A DNA stretch of 52,446 nucleotides from Fluviirhizobium alvei (GTDB lineage: Bacteria; Pseudomonadota; Alphaproteobacteria; Rhizobiales; Rhizobiaceae): the NCBI RefSeq assembly GCF_030551875.1, contig NZ_JAUOZU010000024.1, forward strand, positions 1 to 52,446. Reading direction: 5' to 3'. The notes below the pieces were generated by a model. It did not search any database, was not told where the DNA came from, and saw nothing but the letters and a program-made list of their open reading frames with translations. Shown piece by piece: positions 21,295-29,652 of this stretch; within the stretch, counting starts at the first letter, position 1; each line of letters opens with the position of its first letter. A program made the position numbers and the translations under genes.

Positions 21295-21909
21295 ATGGCA
21301 AACAACTGGTATGCAATCCGCACACGTCCAGGCTCACAACGGCCTGTCAAGGCTGGTTATTCCGGTGACAGGTTTGTCGAGGACGAGACGATCATTGAAC
21401 GCAACCTCCGCCATGCAGGTTTCGACGGGTTTATGCCGGCAACATACCGCGAGATCCGCCACCACCGTACAGACGAGTATATCACCAAGCGCTATCCGCT
21501 CATGGTTGGCTATATGTTCGTCCGCAATCCTGCCAGCTTCTACAAGCTAAAGGACGTCGTTGGCGTCTCTGACATCCTTGGCGTAGCTGGCTCGCCGATG
21601 GCGATCTCTGAGGCGACTATTTCCGCTATTCGTGACGCAGAGGAACGCGAGATTGAAATTCTAGAACGTCGCCGTGCTGCAAGGCTGCAGAAAGAGCGCA
21701 AGCTATGCCGCAAGCTAACTCGCAAAGAGGCGCGTGAACTGTTCCCGGCGAACAAGCGCATCATTGTCTCAAGCGAAGGTTATCTTTCAGGCATGGCCGG
21801 GGTTATCGTGGATGCTACAGGCCGCAATACGATCAAAGCTGTGATTAACACGTTGAATGGACTTGTTCCGGTTGAGCTTGGTATTGAAGATTTCCGTGAA
21901 GCAGTGTAA
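21295..21909 (+). CDS. NusG-like transcription antitermination protein
   Basis: A 204-residue protein. The NusG N-terminal domain is visible in NNWYAIRTRPGSQ (strand 1), IIERNLRHAGFDGFMP, KRYPLMVGYMFVRN and DVVGVSDILGVAG. A long charged insert (EREIEILERRRAARLQKERK) precedes a C-terminal KOW-like segment (VSSEGYLSGMAGVIVDATGR). Specialised NusG paralogues (RfaH, LoaP) bind RNA polymerase and suppress termination, often after a DNA or RNA signal in the target operon. Here the gene is followed by a structured leader and the whole late operon, the place held by lambda Q. Confidence 0.85.
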   Translation: MANNWYAIRTRPGSQRPVKAGYSGDRFVEDETIIERNLRHAGFDGFMPATYREIRHHRTDEYITKRYPLMVGYMFVRNPASFYKLKDVVGVSDILGVAGSPMAISEATISAIRDAEEREIEILERRRAARLQKERKLCRKLTRKEARELFPANKRIIVSSEGYLSGMAGVIVDATGRNTIKAVINTLNGLVPVELGIEDFREAV

Positions 21910-22756
21910 AGAGGTTTGCATTAGGCATGATTTTGGGTGTTCAGAGCGGTATCGCCGGCCCTCCGCCATATCTAAATGGCGCTGGGTTTATATTGCCTGA
22001 ATTCCCGCATGTTTGCCGAATGCAGCATTGACTACATGAGATTGATGTCAGCGCAAGCCTTGTCGGCAAAGCAGTTTGGAATGGCGTGATTGACTGCCCA
22101 TCGTTTGGCAGGATTACGAAATGGTGATGGGTGCCTCCTTTGGCATAATCTTGCAAGTCCAGAGCCGATCCATTCCAAAGCATATCGCCATAGATGGCGC
22201 TGGCGGCCCGTATTGTGGTGAAAGCCGCGACGGATAACAAAAGACAACCTGTATAGGTTATCGCCGCTAATAGTTTGGAATGGTGTCTCAAAGGGCACGA
22301 TGAGTTGGTAATAGCGCTGATTCCGCGCCGTATGGTTCGAATCCAACGCCGTTCCAAAGCATATCATACGATGGTGTTTAGTGGGTGGTGAAGCGCCTTA
22401 TAGCGAGGGATGTAGTACGGTCCCAGAAGCCCAGTACGATGGCAATGTCACTAGAACATCGTACTTGAGCACGGCAAGAAAAATCGCCATTGGCAGGCTA
22501 ACCGTGCAGCCAAAACATATAAGACGATGGTGTTTTGAAGCCGCTCCGGAATGCAGGCTTCATGCTGCACCCCAACACCTCCTGCTAGCCAGGTTAAGCG
22601 GTCCGGCGGTCGTCTGTGTAATTCGCCAGAATGGGCAACGATATCAGCAAGCGGCGTGGATTAGTACACGCGGTTGGACCGAAACGACCTGAGAGTTCGG
22701 AGCCAGTTGGCCAGACTACCTTTAGCCGGTGACAACCCGGCCTTGCTGATCATTCC
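21910..22756 (+). ncRNA. candidate large structured RNA (GOLLD/ROOL-like position)
   Basis: About 850 nt without a credible gene. Stems seen: 21917-21922/22019-22024; 21964-21968/21977-21981; 22075-22084/22170-22179 (TTTGGAATGG/CCATTCCAAA); 22096-22102/22126-22132; 22186-22190/22195-22199; 22233-22238/22257-22262; 22274-22283/22349-22358 (TTTGGAATGG/CCGTTCCAAA); 22433-22441/22457-22465 (9 bp perfect); 22469-22474/22502-22507; 22537-22542/22556-22561; 22599-22604/22676-22681 enclosing two more; 22725-22729/22737-22741. The linker CCAAARCATAT recurs at 22175, 22354 and 22510. It ends at a tRNA gene. Giant phage RNAs GOLLD and ROOL are known for this size and tRNA-adjacent phage location. Membership is not established. 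Confidence 0.5.
22274..22358 (+). ncRNA. tRNA-like domain within the structured region
   Basis: An 85-nt domain closed by 10 pairs contains GGTTCGAATCC, a perfect tRNA T-loop box, close to its 3' end. The anticodon region (GCGC-TGATTCC-GCGC) lacks a proper U33/purine-37 loop and the T-stem is weak. It is therefore not a normal tRNA; a decayed tRNA or a tRNA mimic within the larger RNA is possible. Confidence 0.4.
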
Positions 22757-22833
22757 GCCTGCATAGCTCAGCTGGATAGAGTCCATTCCTTCTAAGAATG
22801 TTGTCGCAGGTTCGAGCCCTGCTGCGGGCTCCA
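22757..22833 (+). tRNA. tRNA-Arg (anticodon UCU)
   Basis: A 77-nt cloverleaf: acceptor GCCTGCA/TGCGGGC, D-arm TAGCTCAGCTGGATAGAGT, anticodon arm CATTC-CTTCTAA-GAATG with anticodon TCT (reads AGA), T-arm GCAGG-TTCGAGC-CCTGC, encoded CCA. AGA/AGG codons are frequent in the phage early genes, so it may support phage translation. It lies at the 3' border of the structured region and upstream of the packaging genes. Confidence 0.95.
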
Positions 22834-22853
22834 AGCCAAACGGAGAATACGAC

Positions 22854-23153
22854 GTGACGTCGAACAGGTTCAAGCCGACTGGCAAGAAAGTCTTCGACCG
22901 CATCATGGCTGGCCTGCAAGAGGTCAAAGCCGCATCTCCTATGTGGGCCGATCTTGCGTATGAGAATATTTTCAACGTCTCCGAGCGTCATTGCAAGATT
23001 GGCCGCGTTACCATGAAGAGACGAAACCCGCTTCCTGAGATCAAGGAAGGTAAAAGAAACGTCGTCATTCAAAAGCGCAGAGTGTGGACGCGAAAAGATT
23101 CTGTCGATGCTGTCGAGAACATGGTGAACGGCGGAGTGCCTGGGCTTAGATAG
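22854..23153 (+). CDS. small basic protein before the terminase
   Basis: A 99-residue protein starting at GTG (MTSNRFKPTGKKVFDRIMAG) after GGAGAATACGAC. It is rich in Arg and Lys (KRRNPLPEIKEGKRNVVIQK). It may be an HNH-less DNA-binding packaging accessory, but no motif is identifiable. It begins 20 bases after the tRNA. Confidence 0.55.
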   Translation: MTSNRFKPTGKKVFDRIMAGLQEVKAASPMWADLAYENIFNVSERHCKIGRVTMKRRNPLPEIKEGKRNVVIQKRRVWTRKDSVDAVENMVNGGVPGLR

Positions 23154-23366
23154 CCAAAGCAGACGGCCTGCTAATAGCCGTAGTTGCATAAAAGTGTCTG
23201 GAAAGCCTCGTGAAGGACAAGCCCGCAAGGGAGCGACTAGGGTAACAATTCATAGGGCGGGCCCCTCCTGTGCTCCTCCAAGCAGAGCGCCAAGCATCGA
23301 TCGGTGAAAGCCGCAATACCGCCGCCTAGCCTGTCCCTTTACAGGCCATGAACCGGGAAATCATGC
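23154..23366. other. 210-bp gap upstream of terminase genes
   Basis: No gene. Stems GCCCGC / GCGGGC (around 23221-23266) and GCCTGT-CCCTTT-ACAGGC (around 23329-23346) are present. A packaging site (cos or pac) is normally close to the small terminase gene, so this gap is the best candidate location. No repeat set that would prove it is visible. Confidence 0.35.
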
Positions 23367-23558
23367 ATGCTGGATAATGTAAGGGCCATTGATATGGAAG
23401 TAGCATCAATACCGATGCCGAATGTCGAACTAACCATTGAGGTCGTTACACCGAGAGCGTTTGGCCTGCGGCTCTCTCTCATGCGGGCGGCGCTATGGGT
23501 TGCTGGTTTCGTGGCGCCATCGAATATTGCGGTCAACACCGACATCAAGGTTATCTGA
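23367..23558 (+). CDS. small amphipathic protein
   Basis: A 63-residue protein (MLDNVRAIDMEVASIPMPNV). A shorter start at 23394, with AAGGG upstream, is also possible. The C-terminal half (AFGLRLSLMRAALWVAGFVA) forms an amphipathic or membrane helix. Similar small proteins often precede terminase genes in alphaproteobacterial phages. Function unknown. Confidence 0.6.
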   Translation: MLDNVRAIDMEVASIPMPNVELTIEVVTPRAFGLRLSLMRAALWVAGFVAPSNIAVNTDIKVI

Positions 23559-23563
23559 GATAG

Positions 23564-24064
23564 ATGCCTGTTCTCACCAATTCGCGGCATGAAGCGTTTG
23601 CGCAAGCCATAGCGAAAGGGGCAAGCGCAGTTGACGCTTATGTGCAGGCTGGATATGCACCAAGCCGTTCTGCTGCATCAAGGCTGTCAACAAATGTGAA
23701 CATAGAGCGCCGTGTGGCGGAATTGATCAATAGAGGGGCCGACAGGGCAGAGGTTACAGTAGCCAGGGTTCTGCAAGAACTCTCTCGCATCGGCTTCTCC
23801 GATCTTCGACGCGCATTCGACAAAAGCGGACGCCTATTGCGACCCGAGGAATGGGACGACGACACAGCTGCCGCTATCGCTTCTGTCGAAGTAGTGACGC
23901 GCAACATTGGCGATGGAGAAGTCGAACACGTCCACAAGATCAAGGTATGGGACAAGAACAGCGCTCTTGAGAAGATCGCCAAGCATCTTGGCATGTTTAT
24001 CGAGCGCGTTGAACACTCGGGCGGGATGTCTCTCAATGTGACGTCAGAGGACGCAGAACTGTGA
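23564..24064 (+). CDS. terS: terminase small subunit
   Basis: A 166-residue Terminase_2-type protein. The N-terminal HTH domain NSRHEAFAQAIAKGASAVDAY, then QAGYAPSRSAASRLSTNVNI, recognises the packaging site. RVAELINRGADRAEVTVARVL follows, then an oligomerisation region. It binds phage DNA and hands it to the large subunit encoded 3 bases downstream. Length and order are typical. Confidence 0.92.
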   Translation: MPVLTNSRHEAFAQAIAKGASAVDAYVQAGYAPSRSAASRLSTNVNIERRVAELINRGADRAEVTVARVLQELSRIGFSDLRRAFDKSGRLLRPEEWDDDTAAAIASVEVVTRNIGDGEVEHVHKIKVWDKNSALEKIAKHLGMFIERVEHSGGMSLNVTSEDAEL

Positions 24065-24067
24065 CGA

Positions 24068-25420
24068 ATGACACCTGTAAAGCTTACGGAGAAGCAGAGA
24101 GAGGCTAACAGGCTTCTTGCTGGCCCCGCGCGGAACATCATGCTACGCGGCGGCTCCCGGTCTGGGAAAACGTTCGTTCTCGTTAGGGCTCTTGTCCAGC
24201 GAGCGATCAACGCGCCTAGATCGCGTCATGTTATATTTCGTTTCCGGTTCAACCATGCAAAAACATCGGTATGGTCGGACACGCTGCCAAAGGTCTTGCT
24301 GCTGTGCTTCCCTTCTCTGAAGGTGCGGTTCGACAAGACGGACTTTTACGTAGAGCTTCCAAACGGATCTCAGATCTGGATTGCAGGGCTTGATGACAAG
24401 GAGCGGGTCGAGAAGATCCTTGGGCAGGAATACGCCACGCTCTATTTCAACGAAAGCAGCCAGATCCCATGGGCATCCGTCGAAATGGCGATGTCGCGCC
24501 TTGCTCAAAAGGTTGAACTGGCGACTGAGATAGCGAAGGCAACGGGTCGTACACACCTGGCTCTCAAAGCCTACTTCGATTGCAACCCGCCATCTAAGCT
24601 CCATTGGAGCTATCAGATGTTTCGGGCCAAGGTAAAGCCGGGGACAAAAGAGGCGCTGGCCAAGCCGGAAGACTATGTAGAGATGCAGGTCAACCCGGTT
24701 GATAATTCGGCCAACCTGCCTTCCGAATACTTTGACGTGCTTGCCTCGATGTCAGCTGCAAAGCGCTTGAGGTTCGAGGCAGGAGAATGGGCAAGCGAAG
24801 TCAGTGGTGCGCTATGGGCTCTTGAGGATCGTTTGGCGCCTGACGGCAAGGTTATGCCTGGGATAGATAGCCTTCGCGTTTCCAGCGCTCCTGACCTGCG
24901 CCGGATCGTTGTTGCCGTAGACCCGTCAGGAACGCGTGGTGATGGCGGTGGCGATGACATCGGTATTGTGGTAGCTGGGCTTGGTATTGATGGCCATGGC
25001 TATGTTCTGCACGATGGAACGTGCCAGTTATCCCCGGAAGGATGGGGCCGGCGGGCTGTTGACCTTTACCACAGGTTCGGAGCGGACAGGGTCATAGGTG
25101 AGCGAAACTATGGCGGCGATATGGTGAGGTTTACGATCGCCACAGCTGACAGGAAAGTTCCTTTCAAAGAGGTTGTCGCAAGCCGAGGCAAGGTCGTCAG
25201 AGCGGAACCTGTAAGCGCGCTCTATGAACAAGGGAAAGTTCACCATGTCGGGTCTTTCCCTGATCTTGAAGATCAGATGAGCAATTTCACTCCTTCTGGC
25301 TATGTCGGTGAAGGATCTCCGGACAGGGCTGACGCCCTTGTTTGGGCATTGACGGAACTCATGGTGAAGGAACAGCCGGCGGCGGCTGTCTTTGGTACGT
25401 ATTCAGGAACGACGAGATGA
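24068..25420 (+). CDS. terL: terminase large subunit
   Basis: A 450-residue packaging motor. The ATPase has Walker A GGSRSGKT (about residues 29-36), a Walker B-like ATLYFNESSQIPW with the catalytic Glu, and FDCNPP. The RNase H-like nuclease has IVVAVDPSGTRGDGG (first Asp), IGERNYGGDMV and the final Asp in SPDRADALVWALTEL. It translocates DNA into the prohead and cuts it. The stop overlaps the portal start by ATGA. Confidence 0.95.
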   Translation: MTPVKLTEKQREANRLLAGPARNIMLRGGSRSGKTFVLVRALVQRAINAPRSRHVIFRFRFNHAKTSVWSDTLPKVLLLCFPSLKVRFDKTDFYVELPNGSQIWIAGLDDKERVEKILGQEYATLYFNESSQIPWASVEMAMSRLAQKVELATEIAKATGRTHLALKAYFDCNPPSKLHWSYQMFRAKVKPGTKEALAKPEDYVEMQVNPVDNSANLPSEYFDVLASMSAAKRLRFEAGEWASEVSGALWALEDRLAPDGKVMPGIDSLRVSSAPDLRRIVVAVDPSGTRGDGGGDDIGIVVAGLGIDGHGYVLHDGTCQLSPEGWGRRAVDLYHRFGADRVIGERNYGGDMVRFTIATADRKVPFKEVVASRGKVVRAEPVSALYEQGKVHHVGSFPDLEDQMSNFTPSGYVGEGSPDRADALVWALTELMVKEQPAAAVFGTYSGTTR

Positions 25421-26943
25421 CAGACGACAAAAAGACGCCTGAAAGCGAGTCTTCCGATTATAAGAAGATGCAGAGCTATTGGGAGATGGTGGAAACCATC
25501 CTTGGCGGCACCGCGGCTATGCGTGAAGCTGGCGAGAAGTATCTGCCGAAGTTTCCGCATGAGGCTCGATCAGACTACGACATCAGACGGCGCACTGCGA
25601 AGTTTACGAACATCTTCGCCGATATCGTGGACACGCTCGCTTCCAAGCCGTTCGAGAAGGAAGTATCTGTTCAGAATTCCGGGCCGGTTGAGCCGTTTCT
25701 GGAGGACATTGACGGGCAGGGCAACCATATCCACGTCTGGTCAGCCAATGCGTTTCATGCCGGCGTTGCTGACGCTTTCACATGGCTCTTTGTCGATTAC
25801 ACCCGCGACGTGCCGCCGGGCGCCACAGTCGCACAAGAGCGGGCAATTGGAGCGCGTCCGTACTGGATTCATCTACCAGCTAGCCGCGTGAAGGCCGTGT
25901 ATTCCGAGACTATCGGCGGCAAGGAAACGATTGTTCACGCCCGCATTGAAGAGAATTCACGCGAGCGTGATGGATGGGGCGAACGCGAGATAGAACGTGT
26001 CCGCGTGATTGATCGCGAAGTAGCGCGCAAGGACGATGGCACAGCGATTTCAGCCGGGCCGCCTGTCTGGTCGCTTTACGAAGAGAGAAAGAACAAAGCG
26101 ACAAACGAGGAAGAATGGGTTCTGATCGGCCAAGGCCAGTACACGATCAAATACATTCCGCTGTTCGCGTTTGTCACTGGCAAGCGTGAGGGAAACTCCT
26201 GGGTTGTTCGTCCTCCTCTCCAGTCGGCGGCATATCTGCAGATTGAGCATTACCAGCAGGAAAGCGAACTCAAGCACGCTCGGCAGATGAGCGCATTCCC
26301 GATGCTTGCCGGCAATGGCGTAACGCCTCCTGTCGGCGACGACGGCAAGCCTGTTGCGGCCCCGATTGGGCCTATGAGCGTTCTATACGCGCCTCCTGAC
26401 GGTGACGGCAACAGCGGCGAATGGACGTTCATTGAGCCGTCGGCAACGTCGCTTGAGTTTCTGTCTCGCGAGGTTGACAAGACGGAAGCGCAGTTGCGTG
26501 AGCTTGGACGCCAGCCGCTCACGTCTCAGTCAGGCAATATCACGACGATTACAGCCGCATTTGCTGGCGACAAGGCGCACACTGTCGTTGAGGCTTGGGT
26601 GCTTAACTTCAAGGACTTCCTCGAGAACGGTCTTAAGGCAACAGCCGATTGGATCAAGAGCAAGATTGAGCCTGTCGTTGACATCAACACAGACTTTGCG
26701 CTTGCTCTCAAGGAAGACACAGGAATGACGAACGTTGACGCGGCTCGCGAGCGTGGCGACATCAGCCATGAAACGTGGTTCGATGAGGCTAAGCGTCGCG
26801 GCATCATCGGCCCGAACATCACGTTCGAAGATGAGCGCGAACGTATCCTGGCAGAAATGCCCGGCGATCCTACGGACGGCGAAATGATTGACGCTGTCAC
26901 GCCTGACACTGCTCAGCAGCAGCAGGACGCACAATTGCAATAA
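25417..26943 (+). CDS. portal protein (DUF4055 family)
   Basis: A 508-residue protein from ATG 25417. Features: YWEMVETILGGTAAMREAGE, FTNIFADIVDTLASKPF, WLFVDYTR, YWIHLPASRVKAVY, and the long region LEFLSREVDKTEAQLRELGR, typical of DUF4055 portals. Ends in a Gln-rich tail (TAQQQQDAQLQ). It forms the dodecameric ring at the capsid vertex and contacts the terminase. A 130-bp gap follows. Confidence 0.88.
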   Translation: MTDDKKTPESESSDYKKMQSYWEMVETILGGTAAMREAGEKYLPKFPHEARSDYDIRRRTAKFTNIFADIVDTLASKPFEKEVSVQNSGPVEPFLEDIDGQGNHIHVWSANAFHAGVADAFTWLFVDYTRDVPPGATVAQERAIGARPYWIHLPASRVKAVYSETIGGKETIVHARIEENSRERDGWGEREIERVRVIDREVARKDDGTAISAGPPVWSLYEERKNKATNEEEWVLIGQGQYTIKYIPLFAFVTGKREGNSWVVRPPLQSAAYLQIEHYQQESELKHARQMSAFPMLAGNGVTPPVGDDGKPVAAPIGPMSVLYAPPDGDGNSGEWTFIEPSATSLEFLSREVDKTEAQLRELGRQPLTSQSGNITTITAAFAGDKAHTVVEAWVLNFKDFLENGLKATADWIKSKIEPVVDINTDFALALKEDTGMTNVDAARERGDISHETWFDEAKRRGIIGPNITFEDERERILAEMPGDPTDGEMIDAVTPDTAQQQQDAQLQ

Positions 26944-27076
26944 CTGCACGATCGCGCAACGCGGTCCTTGTTTTCGCGGCAACGCGGAGACGGCCAACCA
27001 TGCCTGATTCCGGATGGATAAGGCGAAACGCGGTGGAAACCGCAAACAGTGGGTGGAAGCCCAAAGGAAGACACAG

Positions 27077-27850
27077 ATGAAGCTCAAGACAATTGAACAG
27101 GACGGCAAGGTTTACGCCCTCGTAGAGGACGGAAAGCCGGTCTATACCCACGACGACGGGAAAGACATTCCTTTCGACGCGGCGCAAGCCATGGGCAAGA
27201 TCAGCGAATTGCAGCGCGAAGCAAAGACGCATCGCGAAGCAAAGGAAGCAGCAGAAGCCAAGGCCAAGGCATTCGATGGGCTTGACCCAGCCGGCGCCCG
27301 TGATGCTCTCGACAAGCTGTCCAAGATCGACGCCAAGAAGCTGGTCGAGGCTGGTGATATGGACGCGGCAATCCAGACCGCCCTCAAGCCAGTGCAGGAA
27401 CAACTTGCAGCGGCACTGAAGGACAAGGAAGCGCTCACCGGAAGCCTCAATCAGGCTGTGATCGGAAACGCATTTGGCCAGTCGAAATTCGCGGCGGAAA
27501 AGCTTACCCCGGCTGGCGTTGATCTTGTCCGCCTCCAGTTCGGCAACCAGATCAAGGTCGAGGACGGCAAGCCGATCGGCTATGACCAGAACGGGCAGAA
27601 GATTTATTCCAGATCGCGCCCCGGCGAACTGGCAAGCTTTGACGAGGTTATCGAAACCTTCGTCGAGTCATACGCCTTCAAGGATCACATTCTAAAGGGC
27701 GTGAACGCAAATGGCGGCGGCGGTCGTCAGTCTTCTGGCGGGAACAGTTCTGGCGAGAAGACAATGACACGCGCCGAATTTGACGCAATGGACCAGGCAA
27801 CGCGGTCCGCAAAATTCAAAGAGGGTTATAAGGTAGTGGATGCTGCCTAA
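27077..27850 (+). CDS. scaffolding protein (DUF6651-like)
   Basis: A 257-residue protein from the ATG after AAGGAAGACACAG. The opening MKLKTIEQDGKVYALVEDGK and a 120-residue alpha-helical, charged middle (ELQREAKTHREAKEAAEAKA onward) are typical of capsid scaffolds. The C-terminus has a Gly/Ser-rich linker and MTRAEFDAMDQATRSAKFKE, likely the coat-binding helix. Lies directly before the coat gene, as scaffolds do. Confidence 0.85.
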   Translation: MKLKTIEQDGKVYALVEDGKPVYTHDDGKDIPFDAAQAMGKISELQREAKTHREAKEAAEAKAKAFDGLDPAGARDALDKLSKIDAKKLVEAGDMDAAIQTALKPVQEQLAAALKDKEALTGSLNQAVIGNAFGQSKFAAEKLTPAGVDLVRLQFGNQIKVEDGKPIGYDQNGQKIYSRSRPGELASFDEVIETFVESYAFKDHILKGVNANGGGGRQSSGGNSSGEKTMTRAEFDAMDQATRSAKFKEGYKVVDAA

Positions 27851-27950
27851 GCCTAACTCCTTCTACCGTCCATTCGGAAGATTGGCGGTGCCTCGGGCTG
27901 GATAGCCCAATCCTCCCAAAACATCGCCATTCATTCGAAAGGAAATCCAA
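27851..27950 (+). promoter_or_regulatory. leader of the coat gene with nested hairpins
   Basis: GGGCT-GGAT-AGCCC (27895-27908) and the alternative GATTGG/CCAATC overlap each other. AAAGGAAATCC gives a good ribosome site for the coat gene. The leader may tune high coat expression. Confidence 0.4.
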
Positions 27951-29096
27951 ATGGCAAACGTACTCAGCAATCTTGCTGCTGACATCTACAAGGCAGCGGA
28001 CATCGTCGGTCGTGAGGCTGTAGGCTTCATCCCGGCTGTTACCATCAATTCCGGCTCTGAGCAGGCTGCACAGGGCGACACCGTTCGTTCGTTCGCCACC
28101 CGCGCCGTGACCGTCAACACTTCGGCGACGCCGTCCATGACCATCCCGGAAGGCGATGATCAGACGATCGACACGAAGACCATGACGATCTCGCAGATCG
28201 CATCCGTTCGCATCCCGTGGACCGGTGAAGACATCAAGCATGTCAACAACGGCTCCGGGTTCGAGACGATCTACGGCGACCAGATCAAGCAGGCGTTTCG
28301 CGGCATCGTGAACACCATTGAAAATCATGTCGCTACTGTCGCGTATCAGAACGCATCGCGTGCATTCGGCACGGCTGGCACGACGCCGTTCGGTTCCAAC
28401 TTCGATGAAGTCGCCGAAATGCGTCAGATCCTCGTTGACAACGGCATCCCGATGGATGGCCGCGTGTCTCTCGTGGTGAATACTTCCGCCGGCACCAACC
28501 TTCGCCAGCTCGCGCAGTTGCAGAAGGTCAACGAAGCAGGCGGCGCCGAAATGCTCCGCAATGGCACGCTGCTTGACCTGCAGGGCTTCATGCTCAAGGA
28601 AAGCGCGCAGGTCATCGCTCACACCAAGGGCACCGGCACCAGCTACCAGTCGAACAACGCTTCCGGTTATGCTGTCGGTGACAAGACGGTCGCACTCGAC
28701 ACCGGCTCTGGCACTGTTCTTGCTGGCGATGTTGTCACCTTCACTGGCGACACCAACAAGTACGTGGTCAACACGGCCCTTTCTGGTGGCTCGCTTGCGA
28801 TCGGCGCTCCTGGTCTTCGTGCGGCCCTCGCAGACAACATTGCAATGACGATTGGCAACAACTATCGCGCCAACATCGCACTGCATCAGTCGGCCGTCGA
28901 GCTTGCCATGCGCCCGCTTGCAAAGCCGCAGGGCGGCGACGCCGCGGTCGATGAAATGATCGTGCAAGATCCGTTCTCGGGCCTCGTGTTCCGCATCTCT
29001 GCCTATAAGGGCTATAACAAGGCGATGTTTGACGTCACCTGCCTTTATCAGGCGAAGGCATGGAACCCGCACGCCATTGCAACGCTGCTTGGCTAA
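27951..29096 (+). CDS. major capsid protein (P22 coat-like)
   Basis: A 381-residue protein. IYKAADIVGREAVGFIPAVT near the N-terminus and AVEL...RPLAKPQGGDAAVDEMI near the C-terminus match the P22_CoatProtein family (HK97 fold). The stretch about 225-285 (GTGTSYQSNNASGYAVGDKT onward) corresponds to the telokin-like insertion domain. Such coats occur in siphophages as well as in P22-like podophages. A GC-rich hairpin without U-run follows the stop. Confidence 0.9.
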   Translation: MANVLSNLAADIYKAADIVGREAVGFIPAVTINSGSEQAAQGDTVRSFATRAVTVNTSATPSMTIPEGDDQTIDTKTMTISQIASVRIPWTGEDIKHVNNGSGFETIYGDQIKQAFRGIVNTIENHVATVAYQNASRAFGTAGTTPFGSNFDEVAEMRQILVDNGIPMDGRVSLVVNTSAGTNLRQLAQLQKVNEAGGAEMLRNGTLLDLQGFMLKESAQVIAHTKGTGTSYQSNNASGYAVGDKTVALDTGSGTVLAGDVVTFTGDTNKYVVNTALSGGSLAIGAPGLRAALADNIAMTIGNNYRANIALHQSAVELAMRPLAKPQGGDAAVDEMIVQDPFSGLVFRISAYKGYNKAMFDVTCLYQAKAWNPHAIATLLG

Positions 29097-29104
29097 CCAA
29101 CTAC

Positions 29105-29126
29105 AGGGGCGGGGAAACTCGCCCCT
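29105..29126 (+). terminator. hairpin after the coat gene
   Basis: AGGGGCG / CGCCCCT with an 8-nt loop lies 8 bases after the coat stop. With no U-run it may act as an attenuator or mRNA stabiliser that keeps coat mRNA abundant over downstream genes. Confidence 0.5.
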
Positions 29127-29144
29127 TAACCACACGGGTGAACC

Positions 29145-29387
29145 ATGACTATTCGAATGATCAGGCATGACGACGGCAAGACCGGCGATATTCACCCTGA
29201 CGAAGTAGAGAACATGAAGAAATTCGGCTGGGTTGTCGATGATGCTGCAGAGCAAGACGACATCAGCCTATCAGACACCGAACTTCGAGACGCCATCGAA
29301 AAGGCAACCGGTGTTCGACCGCATCACAAGACAGGCCGCGATAAGCTCCTGAAGGCATACAGCGAATTGAATGCACAGGAGGCGTGA
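29145..29387 (+). CDS. small head-module protein
   Basis: An 80-residue protein (MTIRMIRHDDGKTGDIHPDE). A DEVENMKKFGWVV segment followed by a SAP/HeH-like helical end (LRDAIEKATGVRPHHKTGRD, then LLKAYSEL). Similar 'HPDEVENMKRFGW' proteins sit between coat and connector genes in other phages. Role in head completion inferred from position. Confidence 0.65.
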   Translation: MTIRMIRHDDGKTGDIHPDEVENMKKFGWVVDDAAEQDDISLSDTELRDAIEKATGVRPHHKTGRDKLLKAYSELNAQEA

Positions 29388-29650
29388 TGGCTGGCGGCAA
29401 CGTCTACACGCTTTTTGGTGAAAACCCTCCAGAGCTTGGTGAGCCGAACCAGCCATTGATAAAGGCGATCACAAACCTTCTCGAAATGGCGAAGACAGGA
29501 CGGCTTCAAAGCTTTGTTGGAACTGGCTTTACCCACGAGGGCAACCGTCTATCATTGTGGTGTGACACGCACCCCGACATTTATCAAATGCTTGGCTCTA
29601 TCGCCTGGCTTGAGCACGAGTATGTTGAACGGCAAACCAAGGCGGATTGA
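29387..29650 (+). CDS. hypothetical head-module protein
   Basis: An 87-residue protein (MAGGNVYTLFGENPPELGEP) starting in TGATG. Contains ITNLLEMAKTGRLQSFVGTG, the pattern of a small phage family often found near cargo or accessory genes. No function assigned. Confidence 0.6.
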   Translation: MAGGNVYTLFGENPPELGEPNQPLIKAITNLLEMAKTGRLQSFVGTGFTHEGNRLSLWCDTHPDIYQMLGSIAWLEHEYVERQTKAD

Positions 29651-29652
29651 CC

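Noticed and set aside
22274-22358. Second functional tRNA
   Set aside because: A T-loop box is present and the acceptor pairs, but the anticodon loop and T-stem are abnormal; kept only as a tRNA-like domain.
22722-23228. Minus-strand 168-codon frame
   Set aside because: It crosses the tRNA-Arg gene and the plus-strand gene at 22854; its apparent 'protein' is the complement of the tRNA.
27816-29255. Long minus-strand frame (479 codons) opposite the coat gene
   Set aside because: It mirrors the GC-rich coat, which has a clear family; the frame has no domain and no ribosome site.
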